5,295 bases of DNA, from positions 1 to 5,295 of the forward strand of contig JBATTK010000031.1 of the NCBI GenBank assembly GCA_049670505.1, read 5' to 3'. The DNA comes from JBATTK01 sp049670505. GTDB taxonomy: Bacteria > Bacteroidota > Bacteroidia > Flavobacteriales > Flavobacteriaceae. The notes beneath the pieces are model-generated. The model worked only from the letters and a program-made list of their open reading frames with translations. It had not been told where the DNA came from and searched no databases. Made by a program: the position numbers and the translations under genes. Shown here piece by piece: positions 1 to 5,295 of the stretch (positions within the stretch are counted from its first letter, which is position 1; each line of letters begins with the position of its first letter).

Positions 1-680
1 CGGTTCGCATCCGCCTTTCCCTGTGCTTCAATGGTCACTTTTTCGGCTTCTTTTGTAGCCGTGACCAAACGAAACTGGTATTCCAACGACTCCTGTTCTT
101 GTTTTAGCTTACGCTCGATAGCCTCCTTGATAGTACCCGGCAAAGTTACATCACGTACCAGTATTTCATTGAGCTGAATATACTGGCCATCAACGATTTT
201 TTTGGTTTCTTCATAAATCTCGGCCTGTATCGCATCTCGCTTACTGGAATATAATTGCTCAGGAGTATACCGCCCTACAACACTTCTTGCCGCCGATCGT
301 ATCGTAGGCAATAGTACCCGTTGAATGTATTCCGACCCTTTTTCTTGGTGCAGCTTTCCTAAAAACTCCCGCTTTGGTTCAAACCAAGCAGAGGCATCCA
401 GTTTTATTTCCAATCCGTTGGAAGAAAGTACCTGCATTTTTTCAAAAACTTCCTGCTGTCTAACCTCATATATGAAAACCTTGTTCCAGGGCGCCACGAT
501 GTGAAAACCCTCTCCCATAGGTGGCTCGTCGGTCACAACACCTCCACTAAAAGTTTTGTACAATACGCCCGCTTGTCCTGAATCGATTGTTATAGTGGAT
601 TTTATTATTAAAATAACCAGTATGATAATTACAACTATCGCCGGTATCGCGAACTTTGGTAATTTGTCCATAATCTTCAT
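1..680 (-). CDS. Prohibitin/SPFH-domain membrane protein, C-terminus cut by window edge
   Basis: I translated this minus-strand frame by hand: it is open for 226 codons from an ATG at 680 to the left edge and has no stop in the window. Residues 10-26 are a hydrophobic run (FAIPAIVVIIILVILII) that should anchor the protein with a short N-terminal tail. Residues of about 28-200 look like an SPFH (band 7) domain: an early G-V-L-Y-K segment near 38, a GEGFHIVAPWN motif at 56-66 and an SAARSVVGRYTPEQLY segment. The last 35 or so visible residues are rich in E, K, Q and A and look like the coiled coil that follows SPFH domains. Family members form large membrane-bound ring or cage assemblies, often linked to membrane protease control; that role is known of the family, not shown here. 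I estimate that about 50 residues are missing. An in-frame ATG at 671 is an alternative start. The cupin gene lies 80 bases upstream on the same strand. Confidence 0.93.
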   Translation of the reverse strand, partial: MKIMDKLPKFAIPAIVVIIILVILIIKSTITIDSGQAGVLYKTFSGGVVTDEPPMGEGFHIVAPWNKVFIYEVRQQEVFEKMQVLSSNGLEIKLDASAWFEPKREFLGKLHQEKGSEYIQRVLLPTIRSAARSVVGRYTPEQLYSSKRDAIQAEIYEETKKIVDGQYIQLNEILVRDVTLPGTIKEAIERKLKQEQESLEYQFRLVTATKEAEKVTIEAQGKADAN

Positions 681-710
681 TTTTTAATTAATGCGGTTTG
701 TTTAAGTATT

Positions 711-734
711 AGTGATATTTCTATAGCTATCACT
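711..734. promoter_or_regulatory. Inverted repeat upstream of the prohibitin gene
   Basis: A perfect 7-base inverted repeat, AGTGATA then 10 bases then TATCACT, lies in the 80-base gap between the cupin stop and the prohibitin start, ending about 31 bases upstream of the prohibitin ATG. It could be an operator, or a leader hairpin if the two genes are co-transcribed. There is no T-run on either side, so it is not an intrinsic terminator. I see no convincing Bacteroidota -33/-7 pair beside it. The role is inferred from position only. Confidence 0.3.
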
Positions 735-760
735 TCATATTGTCTTTTATTATCAAGAGA

Positions 761-1099
761 CTATTCATAGCCACTTTTGATAATCGTCGAAATCATTTTG
801 AACCGTTCATTGGCTTTGATGGTATTTTGGGAATTGGCCGGAATGATAATGGACTGACCTGTTTCCAAAGTCTGTGAACTGTTGTCGATTATGATTTCTG
901 CACGTCCTTCGATGATTTGGACAAACCTATCGAAAGGCGATATTTTTTCCGTTATATTTTCGCCCGCATCAACGGACACAGCAGTTACGTTACCTGTTGT
1001 TTTTTTTATGATGGTTTTTATGACCACTGCATGGGGAACATATTCGATAATCTCTACGATTATAAAGGCTTTTGAGTCCTCAACTTCTGTATTTTCCAT
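761..1099 (-). CDS. Small single-domain cupin lacking metal-ligand histidines
   Basis: The predicted protein has 112 residues. It matches the small Bacteroidota cupin pattern: an N-terminal segment with VPHAVVIKTIIKKTTGNV (21-38), a DAGE turn (44-47), PFDRFVQIIEG (55-65), a beta strand AEIIID, then a GQSIIIPAN loop (81-89) and a terminal RFKM strand (99-102). Cupins of this type are cytosolic beta-barrels, usually of unknown ligand. From memory of the family, histidines sit at the positions here held by K52 (usually SEH before the PFD motif) and N92 (usually PH after PAN). The only histidine in this protein is H23, outside both motifs, so canonical metal binding looks lost. I chose the ATG at 1099, which gives the MEN-type N-terminus typical of the family; a TTG at 1129 would add 10 residues. 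The stop is 80 bases from the prohibitin start, so the two genes may share a transcript. Confidence 0.85.
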   Translation of the reverse strand: MENTEVEDSKAFIIVEIIEYVPHAVVIKTIIKKTTGNVTAVSVDAGENITEKISPFDRFVQIIEGRAEIIIDNSSQTLETGQSIIIPANSQNTIKANERFKMISTIIKSGYE

Positions 1100-1180
1100 T
1101 TCTAAATTTTGAAGGATGGAGTGTTTCAAGGCTTTTGATGCTTTCCGAGAAACTTGAGTTTAAAGTTGAGGGATTTTTAT

Positions 1181-1196
1181 GTGTAATATGTTACAC
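1181..1196. promoter_or_regulatory. Palindromic operator candidate upstream of the cupin gene
   Basis: GTGTAATATGTTACAC has perfect 6-base arms (GTGTAA and TTACAC) around a 4-base centre. It lies 82-97 bases upstream of the cupin ATG and outside any gene. The size and symmetry suit a site for a dimeric helix-turn-helix protein. The overall form TGTAA-N4-TTACA resembles many bacterial operators, but I cannot assign it to a regulator. AraC-type proteins usually bind direct rather than inverted repeats, so the neighbouring AraC gene is not an obvious match. Confidence 0.4.
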
Positions 1197-1204
1197 GGGA
1201 AAGA

Positions 1205-1239
1205 GGAATAGTTATAGTATTCCCACATTTATTTTGTGG
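1205..1239. repeat. Two further short inverted repeats in the cupin upstream region
   Basis: GGAATA (1205-1210) pairs with TATTCC (1218-1223) across 7 bases, and CCACA (1223-1227) pairs with TGTGG (1235-1239) across another 7. They adjoin each other at position 1223 and lie between the 1181-1196 palindrome and the regulator's terminator. Neither is followed by a T-run. They could be protein sites or leader hairpins. Arms this short can also arise by chance in AT-rich DNA, so only the clustering argues for a role. Confidence 0.3.
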
Positions 1240-1250
1240 ATGTGCGAAAC

Positions 1251-1288
1251 AAAAAAAGCCTCATCGTTAATACTATGAAGCTCTTTTT
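1251..1288 (-). terminator. Intrinsic terminator of the AraC-type regulator gene
   Basis: Read on the minus strand, AAAAAGAGCTTCAT (1288-1275) can pair with ATGAGGCTTTTTTT (1264-1251) over 14 positions with two G-U wobbles, closing a 10-base loop. The 3' arm ends in seven Ts. The hairpin begins 17 bases after the stop codon at 1305, which is the expected place for a Rho-independent terminator. Because A-runs and T-runs flank both sides it could also act on the plus strand, but no plus-strand gene ends here. It separates the regulator from the cupin gene. Confidence 0.78.
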
Positions 1289-1304
1289 AAAAGTTGTCTG
1301 AGGA

Positions 1305-1865
1305 TTACAGATCCTCTAAATTTCCAAAGCGCTGCTTTTTTAATTTTTTAAAAAACGAGGGTGTGAGCCCGGTAACTTTTTTAAACTGGTTAGATAAATG
1401 GGCGACGCTACTATAGTTTAACTTATAGGATATTTCCGTAAGATTCAATTCATCATATAGCAATAGTTCTTTGACCCGTTCAATTTTATTGATAATGATG
1501 AACTGTTGAATAGTAATCCCCTTTACCTCTGAAAAAGTATTGGCCAAATAGGTATAATCATAACCCAATTTTTTGGCGATGTAATCTGAGTAGTTCACTT
1601 TGGGCAATTCGTCTGAATAATGGATCATTTCAATAATTACGGCCTTGATTTTTTCAATCATGATCTTCCGCTTATCGCCTAGCAATACCAGACCGTAGGC
1701 CTTTAGGCTATTACGTAGTTGTTCTCGTTGAGGATCTGTTATGTTTTCTAAAATCTCGATTGTTCCAAGGTCTACGTTAACATAATGAAGCCCAAGCTTT
1801 TGCAGTTCTTGCTTTACCACCATCTTGCACCGCAAACTTACCATGTATTTAATGTATATGAGCAT
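1305..1865 (-). CDS. AraC-family transcriptional regulator with HMA-like N-terminal domain
   Basis: The predicted cytoplasmic DNA-binding protein has 186 residues. The C-terminal part (about 88-175) is an AraC-type double helix-turn-helix: a first half with KLGYDYTYLANTFSEVKG (99-116), then IERVKELLLYDELNLTEIS and the signature LSNQFKKVTGLTPSFFKK (157-174). The N-terminal 40 or so residues have the strand-helix-strand pattern of a heavy-metal-associated (HMA) domain: IYIKYMV, then SLRC at 10-13 where HMA domains have CxxC, then KMVVKQELQKLGL. The first cysteine is serine here. It lacks the cupin or sugar-binding sensor domain of classical AraC. I chose the ATG at 1865 because it starts just before the HMA-like strand as in relatives; a TTG at 1895 would add 10 residues without family support. 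The target is unknown; proteins of this type are often found near metal-handling genes (general recollection, not shown here). Confidence 0.9.
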   Translation of the reverse strand: MLIYIKYMVSLRCKMVVKQELQKLGLHYVNVDLGTIEILENITDPQREQLRNSLKAYGLVLLGDKRKIMIEKIKAVIIEMIHYSDELPKVNYSDYIAKKLGYDYTYLANTFSEVKGITIQQFIIINKIERVKELLLYDELNLTEISYKLNYSSVAHLSNQFKKVTGLTPSFFKKLKKQRFGNLEDL

Positions 1866-2427
1866 TGAGATTTTGAATGAGTCGTTCTTAAACAAATGAA
1901 ACGATGAAACTATTAAAATTTGATTTGCATAACTCTTTCTTTATATAATACAAGAGACAAAAGCAACTATGTGGTTACCTTGTACGAGATATGTATAAGA
2001 AGGCAATGCAGAATAAAAATAGAGAATCAGCTTACGAAAGGAATTATTGTCCTGACCTTCTCCTTTTAAATAGCGTTCTTGGGAATATACGATAATCTGT
2101 TAGAAACACCACTTCTTCTTAAACTATTAGCACAAAGATATATCCGCAACCGGATTTGAGGTGTATTATTAATCTCTAAAGGTTCTGCACCGGGTATCTG
2201 AAAAAGAAAAATATACTGGTGACATGACAGGCCACGGAATTTCTCAAAAGTTTAATCAAAAAATAATGTTGGGTTTACTACTCATTCTATAAAAAAAGTG
2301 AACTATTAAAAACCTGAGATATCTGTAACTTTTATATTTGGTTATGTAACAAATTTCCAGTGTTTCTGTCGCACCTTTAACTAGGGAATTTTTTAAACCT
2401 TAGAGCCCTCTAAACAATAAGATACAT
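1866..2427. other. Long intergenic region without a recognisable gene
   Basis: These 562 bases are AT-rich, with stops in all frames. The longest uninterrupted stretches I traced are 61 codons on the minus strand (2069-2251, no Met codon) and about 47 on the plus strand ending near 2085; neither resembles a known family. The region should contain the promoter of the AraC-type regulator near its left end and that of the small plus-strand unit near its right end. An 11-base direct repeat, AACTATTAAAA, occurs at 1908-1918 and 2301-2311. It could be old decayed coding DNA, but I cannot identify a source. Confidence 0.6.
2333..2340 (+). promoter_or_regulatory. Possible Bacteroidota -7 promoter box
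   Basis: TATATTTG is an exact match to the TAnnTTTG -7 consensus used by the Bacteroidota primary sigma factor. It lies 87 bases upstream of the ATG at 2428. There is no clear TTTG -33 element at the expected distance, so the promoter is only half supported. Its value is that it lies on the correct strand ahead of the small frame and the terminator at 2670-2705. Confidence 0.3.
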
Positions 2428-2616
2428 ATGGATTTAATGAAAAAGAATCATTTGCTTTACGAAATTCTGGAAAAATTGAGAATTTTCCTTAAGCCGTTAT
2501 ATGATAACGGCAGTTCGCTTACAACAGAAGAGGGTAATCGCCCAAAGGTTTTTGAACCCATTTACGCCAAATCTAAAAATAATAGTGGCAAGAAAGTAAT
2601 CGAAACCACACGCTAA
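2428..2616 (+). CDS. Hypothetical small protein, 62 residues (may instead be a non-coding transcript)
   Basis: I do not recognise this protein. Residues 1-25 could form one amphipathic helix (MKKNHLLYEILEKLRIFLKPL at 4-24, leucine-rich on one face). The remainder is polar, basic and probably disordered, with TTEEGNRP and SKNNSGKKV segments. There is no signal peptide, membrane span or cysteine. An in-frame TAG just upstream fixes the start close to 2428. Support for transcription comes from the -7-like box at 2333 and the intrinsic terminator 54 bases after the stop. Against coding, the frame contains a perfect 8-base-pair hairpin with a 3-base loop (GCCGTTAT 2493-2500 with ATAACGGC 2504-2511), and the region is bordered by gene-poor or decayed DNA. 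It could be a real small gene, a small RNA, or a chance frame. Confidence 0.4.
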   Translation: MDLMKKNHLLYEILEKLRIFLKPLYDNGSSLTTEEGNRPKVFEPIYAKSKNNSGKKVIETTR

Positions 2617-2643
2617 GGAGATAATTTAAATTGGTTGGTTAGT

Positions 2644-2665
2644 GCTTTCAGATTCGTTTGAAAGC
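2644..2665 (+). other. Hairpin with UUCG loop just before the terminator
   Basis: GCTTTCAGA (2644-2652) pairs with TTTGAAAGC (2657-2665) over nine positions including one G-U wobble, leaving a TTCG loop. UUCG is a loop that often stabilises RNA hairpins, although it is best known with a C-G closing pair and here the closing pair is A-T. It begins 27 bases after the 62-codon frame and ends four bases before the terminator stem, so it is probably part of the 3' end of the same RNA. Confidence 0.5.
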
Positions 2666-2669
2666 TGGG

Positions 2670-2705
2670 AAAAGGGCAGGAACTACAAACTACTGCTCTT
2701 TTTTT
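2670..2705 (+). terminator. Intrinsic terminator of the small plus-strand unit
   Basis: AAAAGGGCAG (2670-2679) pairs with CTGCTCTTTT (2693-2702) over ten positions with one G-U wobble and a 13-base loop; the T-run continues to 2705. On the minus strand the wobble becomes an A-C mismatch and the T-run is only four bases, so the structure is oriented for plus-strand transcripts. The only candidate it can serve is the 62-codon frame or a small RNA covering it. Confidence 0.72.
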
Positions 2706-2743
2706 AAAATTAAATACATGGGAGTAACACAAGACATTTAAAT

Positions 2744-2926
2744 TCATTTTATCGATTTTTTTAGCCTAAAATTAGCTATTGCACTTAAGACCCTAATTGT
2801 CATTGACCCAATTGCTATTGGATATCCAAATCTCAATTCCAATTCTGGTTTACTTTTAAAATTCATCCCATGTATTTCGGCAATACATATTGGTAAATAG
2901 ATAATAATTATTTCAAATAAAATCCG
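2744..2926 (-). pseudogene. corA: Decayed C-terminal fragment of a CorA-type Mg/Co transporter
   Basis: The minus strand is open for 60 codons between a TAG (2929-2927) and a TGA (2746-2744). Its translation follows the CorA C-terminus: a hydrophobic run of about residues 3-19 for TM1 ending in IAEIHGMNF (the invariant GMNF is at 20-23, bases 2869-2858), then KPELELRFGYP where CorA has MPEL...GYP, a second hydrophobic stretch, and a basic tail with KK before the stop. Intact CorA has about 300 residues or more; the large cytoplasmic domain and start codon are absent. Decay shows as an arginine in the middle of the TM2 equivalent (residue 45), E and H in place of the usual G and Y before GMNF, and K for M in MPEL. 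The fragment lies antisense in the space just before mscS. The product would not be functional. Confidence 0.75.
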
Positions 2927-2960
2927 CTATAGTAGTTGCTTTACACTAGCTTAAATAGGA

Positions 2961-3806
2961 ATGGAAAAATTAAATCAAATTTTAGAATTTGAAATCATCA
3001 CTTTTGGCTCTTATACGTTCAAAGTTGCCCAGGTAGTCAGTATTTTAATCATAATTAGTGTTGCTAAAGCTATACTGTGGGTTATTAAGAAAGCGTTTTT
3101 CCGGAAAAATAAATCCAGTAAAATAGATACGGGAAGTACCTATGCCCTATTAAAAATGATTAAATATGTAGTTTGGGTACTGGCCATTGCATTGGTCTTA
3201 GAATCCATTGGGATTCAAGTTACTTTATTATTGGCAGGTTCAGCGGCATTGTTGGTGGGTATCGGTTTGGGATTGCAGCAAACATTTAATGACGTAATCT
3301 CGGGCATCATTTTGCTTTCGGAACGATCTATAGAAGTGGGGGATGTTTTGGAAATTGATAGTGACGTCGTAATAATTGAAAGTATAGGTTTAAGGACCTC
3401 CAAAGCAATGAACAGGGATGACATTTCCATTATCATTCCAAATTCTTTGATAACTACCAGTAAGGTAATCAATTGGAGTCATCAATCGCATCAAACCCGT
3501 TTTAAGATTCATGTCGGTGTAGCTTATGGCAGTGATGTGGACCTTGTGATACAAACCTTAGAGGAAAGTGCGTTTGAACATTCCGAAATACACAACAAGA
3601 AATCGATCGAAGCCCGATTGTTAAACTTCGGCAGCTCATCATTGGATTTTAAGCTTTTATTCTTTAGCAAGAATATTTTTAGAATCGGGAAAATGAAAAG
3701 TGATATTCGGAAAATAATAAATAAAAAATTTATTGAAAACAATATAGTCATTGCGTTTCCTCAAATGGATCTGCATTTTAAGGCCAATGGCAGCGAAAAA
3801 GACTAG
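2961..3806 (+). CDS. MscS-family small-conductance mechanosensitive ion channel
   Basis: The predicted inner-membrane channel has 281 residues, close to the size of E. coli MscS. Such channels form heptamers that open under membrane tension and release solutes on hypo-osmotic shock. Three hydrophobic segments are visible: TM1 at about 21-43, TM2 at about 66-85, and TM3 at about 88-118, with the small-residue-rich pore stretch LLAGSAALLVGIGLGLQQTF. The Sm-like beta domain follows, with SERSIEVGDVLEI (120-132), a segment to GLRTSKAMNRDD and the IPNS motif (159-162). The C-terminal alpha/beta domain runs from about 180 to IAFPQMDLHF (264-273), a typical MscS ending. No extra sensor or cyclic-nucleotide domain is present. 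The ATG at 2961 leaves a normal short N-terminus. The upstream 35 bases border the corA remnant on the opposite strand, so the promoter must lie in or near that relic. No clear terminator follows. Confidence 0.95.
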   Translation: MEKLNQILEFEIITFGSYTFKVAQVVSILIIISVAKAILWVIKKAFFRKNKSSKIDTGSTYALLKMIKYVVWVLAIALVLESIGIQVTLLLAGSAALLVGIGLGLQQTFNDVISGIILLSERSIEVGDVLEIDSDVVIIESIGLRTSKAMNRDDISIIIPNSLITTSKVINWSHQSHQTRFKIHVGVAYGSDVDLVIQTLEESAFEHSEIHNKKSIEARLLNFGSSSLDFKLLFFSKNIFRIGKMKSDIRKIINKKFIENNIVIAFPQMDLHFKANGSEKD

Positions 3807-4015
3807 GCATAGTAACCTTGAGATTTTACCGTGTATTCGGCTTCTACTGTCCCTTCGCCCAACTTTAGCAAATTGTGGAGGTTTTTGCTGCAACGCTTTC
3901 CTTTGATTAATGAAATGCTATTGCCCGATTACTTGCCAGCTAACGCATTAATTGTAATTTAAATCTTACGCCTTGCTCATGTTATTATGCTGCAATTCGT
4001 ATCAATCCAAAAAAA
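3807..4015. other. Gap between the MscS gene and the oxidoreductase gene
   Basis: I see no intrinsic terminator and no clear -33/-7 promoter pair here. The first 90 bases are less AT-rich than the rest. On the minus strand they hold a 41-codon stop-to-stop frame (3806-3928) whose TAG (3805-3803) overlaps the MscS stop through a shared CTAG. The frame reads plausibly (for example HNLLKLGEGTVEAEY) but I cannot assign it to a family, and it has no ATG. The remaining 100 or so bases are AT-rich and probably carry the promoter of the downstream gene. Confidence 0.5.
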
Positions 4016-5167
4016 ATGGCTTTGTTAAAAATGGGTGTTATTGGCACCTCAAAAAAAGAAGATGAAAGGCGCGTACCTATTCATCCAGAGCATTTAAGAA
4101 GACTTCCGGAGCACATTCGAGGACAACTAATTTTTGAGAAAGGGTATGGAGCGCCTTTCAACAAGTCAGATGAAGAAATTATCGAATTAAGTGGGGGGAT
4201 AGCAACTCGTAGTGAAATCTTATCCGACATCGGTTCCGTTATTGTTGCCAAGCCAATTCTGGAAGATTTAAAGGAGTTAAGAGAAGGTGGCACAATTTGG
4301 GGTTATCCCCATTGTGCGCAACAAATTGAAATTACACAAGCAGCTATAGATAAAAAACTGACCTTGATCGCTTTTGAAGATATGTACGTGTGGACTCCCA
4401 GCGGTCAAATGGGAAGACATACTTTTTACAAAAATAATGAAATGGCCGGGTATTGCGCAGTCATACACGCACTTCAATTAAAAGGGATAGATGGTCATTA
4501 TGGAAACCAACGAAAAGCGATCATTTTCAGTTTCGGCGCTGTAAGCCGAGGTGCCATTTATGCTTTAAAAGCTCATGGTTTTAGAGATATTACCATCTGC
4601 ATTCAAAGACCGGACCATGAGGTTAGGGAAGAAGTTTTAAATGTGCATTATGTCCGAATTAGAAAAGGAAACGAAAGCGAGCCTCGATTGATTGTTATTG
4701 AACATGATGGTTCAGAACGACCTTTATTGGATTTGATACATGAATCTGAAATAATAATCAATGGAACGTATCAGGATACCGATAACCCTATTGACTATGT
4801 AAAAGCTGATGAAAAATCTATGCTTAAACCTGGTACTTTAATTATAGATGTGAGTTGTGATGAAGGCATGGGGTTTTATTTTGCAAAACCTACCACTTTT
4901 AAAAACCCGATCATAGCCATTGACAAAATTGATTATTATGCGGTCGACCATACACCAAGTTATTTTTGGGAAAGTGCTTCCAGATCCATTTCCGCAGCAT
5001 TAATTGTACATCTGCCATCTGTCATATCCGGGCGCGAAAGTTGGAACGAAAACAAAACCATTAAAAATGCTATAAATATTGATAAAGGTATCATCGTAAA
5101 AAATACTATTCTCAGATTCCAGAAACGTAACAGGGACTATCCGCATGAAGTAGCTATTCAATTATAA
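4016..5167 (+). CDS. NAD(P)-dependent alanine dehydrogenase / N5-(carboxyethyl)ornithine synthase-like oxidoreductase
   Basis: This cytosolic enzyme of 383 residues belongs to the alanine dehydrogenase / transhydrogenase fold. The N-terminal catalytic domain (about 1-150) has GTSKKEDERRVPIHP (10-24), where an arginine contacts the keto acid in alanine dehydrogenase, VAKP with K79, and WGYPHC with H99, matching the substrate lysine and histidine. The nucleotide-binding domain (about 160-300) carries a modified glycine-rich loop, FGAVSRGA (173-180), and DVSCDEGMGF (278-287), which supplies the likely catalytic aspartate D282. Then follow AVDHTPSYFWESA and a C-terminal helix with FQKRNRDYPHEV. 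The length and these motifs fit the roughly 380-residue subgroup usually annotated as alanine dehydrogenase or N5-(carboxyethyl)ornithine synthase. Those enzymes reductively join or release an amino group at pyruvate; the true substrate here (alanine, lysine, ornithine or other) cannot be told. The ATG at 4016 gives the expected N-terminus. Only 24 bases separate it from the next gene, with no terminator. Confidence 0.85.
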   Translation: MALLKMGVIGTSKKEDERRVPIHPEHLRRLPEHIRGQLIFEKGYGAPFNKSDEEIIELSGGIATRSEILSDIGSVIVAKPILEDLKELREGGTIWGYPHCAQQIEITQAAIDKKLTLIAFEDMYVWTPSGQMGRHTFYKNNEMAGYCAVIHALQLKGIDGHYGNQRKAIIFSFGAVSRGAIYALKAHGFRDITICIQRPDHEVREEVLNVHYVRIRKGNESEPRLIVIEHDGSERPLLDLIHESEIIINGTYQDTDNPIDYVKADEKSMLKPGTLIIDVSCDEGMGFYFAKPTTFKNPIIAIDKIDYYAVDHTPSYFWESASRSISAALIVHLPSVISGRESWNENKTIKNAINIDKGIIVKNTILRFQKRNRDYPHEVAIQL

Positions 5168-5191
5168 AAATCTAAACTAAAAACGTACATA

Positions 5192-5295
5192 ATGTCCAAA
5201 GAGAAAGAAGGAAAGAAAAAATCAGGAAAAACAGAGGCCTCTAGCACGCCCAAAGAAAAAAAGGCGGCCAAAAGGGCAAAGCGCGATGCAAAAAA
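5192..5295 (+). CDS. Lysine-rich protein, N-terminal fragment at window edge
   Basis: From the ATG at 5192 the frame is open for 34 codons to the right edge. The visible part is almost entirely K, E, A, G, S, T and R, starting MSKEKEGKKKSGK and continuing with KEKKAAKRAKRDAK. It is strongly basic, low-complexity and probably disordered, or a long charged helix further on. It has no signal peptide. Short lysine-rich proteins with this kind of start occur in Bacteroidota and are usually hypothetical, possibly nucleic-acid binding; the N-terminus alone cannot identify it. The 24-base spacing after the oxidoreductase and the lack of a terminator suggest co-transcription. Confidence 0.6.
   Translation, partial: MSKEKEGKKKSGKTEASSTPKEKKAAKRAKRDAK

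Noticed and set aside
1072..1278. 68-codon plus-strand frame over the cupin start and upstream dyads
   Set aside because: It overlaps the cupin start, the inverted repeats and the terminator, and its translation has no family features.
1300..1316. GAGGAT/ATCCTC hairpin at the end of the AraC-type gene as its terminator
   Set aside because: It overlaps the last codons and has no T-run after it; the 14-pair hairpin at 1251-1288 with seven Ts is the better terminator.
2069..2251. Minus-strand stretch of 61 open codons in the long intergenic region
   Set aside because: It contains no Met codon and no motif I recognise. An open run of this length can occur by chance, and its flanks are closed in every frame.
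1908..2311. 11-base direct repeat AACTATTAAAA at 1908-1918 and 2301-2311, a possible target-site duplication
   Set aside because: The repeat is AT-only apart from one C, and no transposase, terminal inverted repeats or recognisable insertion lies between the copies.
3868..3891. AGCAAA/TTTGCT hairpin after mscS as a terminator
   Set aside because: The stem is only six base pairs and is followed by GCAACGC rather than a T-run.
3657..3893. 78-codon minus-strand frame across the end of mscS
   Set aside because: Most of it is antisense to the well-supported MscS C-terminal domain, and the translation resembles no protein family.

Overview
The window looks like chromosomal DNA from a flavobacterium or close relative (phylum Bacteroidota). 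It is AT-rich, the starts lack clear Shine-Dalgarno sequences, and the recognisable proteins (a small cupin, an AraC regulator with an HMA-like N-terminus, a membrane prohibitin, a short MscS channel, a roughly 380-residue alanine-dehydrogenase-like enzyme) are of types common in Flavobacteriaceae. The genus cannot be read from the sequence. There is no tRNA, rRNA, CRISPR array, insertion sequence or phage module.

Left third, all on the minus strand: an AraC-type regulator (1305-1865) ends at a strong intrinsic terminator (1251-1288). Next comes an intergenic stretch with three tandem inverted repeats (1181-1239), then a small cupin (761-1099), an 80-base gap, and the first 226 codons of a membrane-anchored prohibitin/SPFH protein (680 to the left edge). 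The regulator and the cupin are separated by the terminator, so they are probably separate transcripts. The cupin and prohibitin may be co-transcribed.

Middle: 1866-2427 has no gene I can recognise. It is followed by a possible small plus-strand unit: a -7-like box at 2333, a 62-codon frame at 2428-2616, a UUCG-loop hairpin and an intrinsic terminator at 2670-2705. Antisense to the following gene, at 2744-2926, lies a decayed fragment of the C-terminus of a CorA-type Mg/Co transporter, still recognisable by its GMNF motif.

Right part, plus strand: a 281-residue MscS-family mechanosensitive channel (2961-3806), a 209-base gap, a 383-residue NAD(P)-dependent oxidoreductase of the alanine dehydrogenase / N5-(carboxyethyl)ornithine synthase type (4016-5167), and 24 bases later the start of a very lysine-rich protein that runs off the window.

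I see no evidence for a novel multi-gene system. The most noteworthy points are the corA remnant, the cupin that has lost its metal-binding histidines, the dyad cluster upstream of the cupin, and the small structured transcription unit in the middle.
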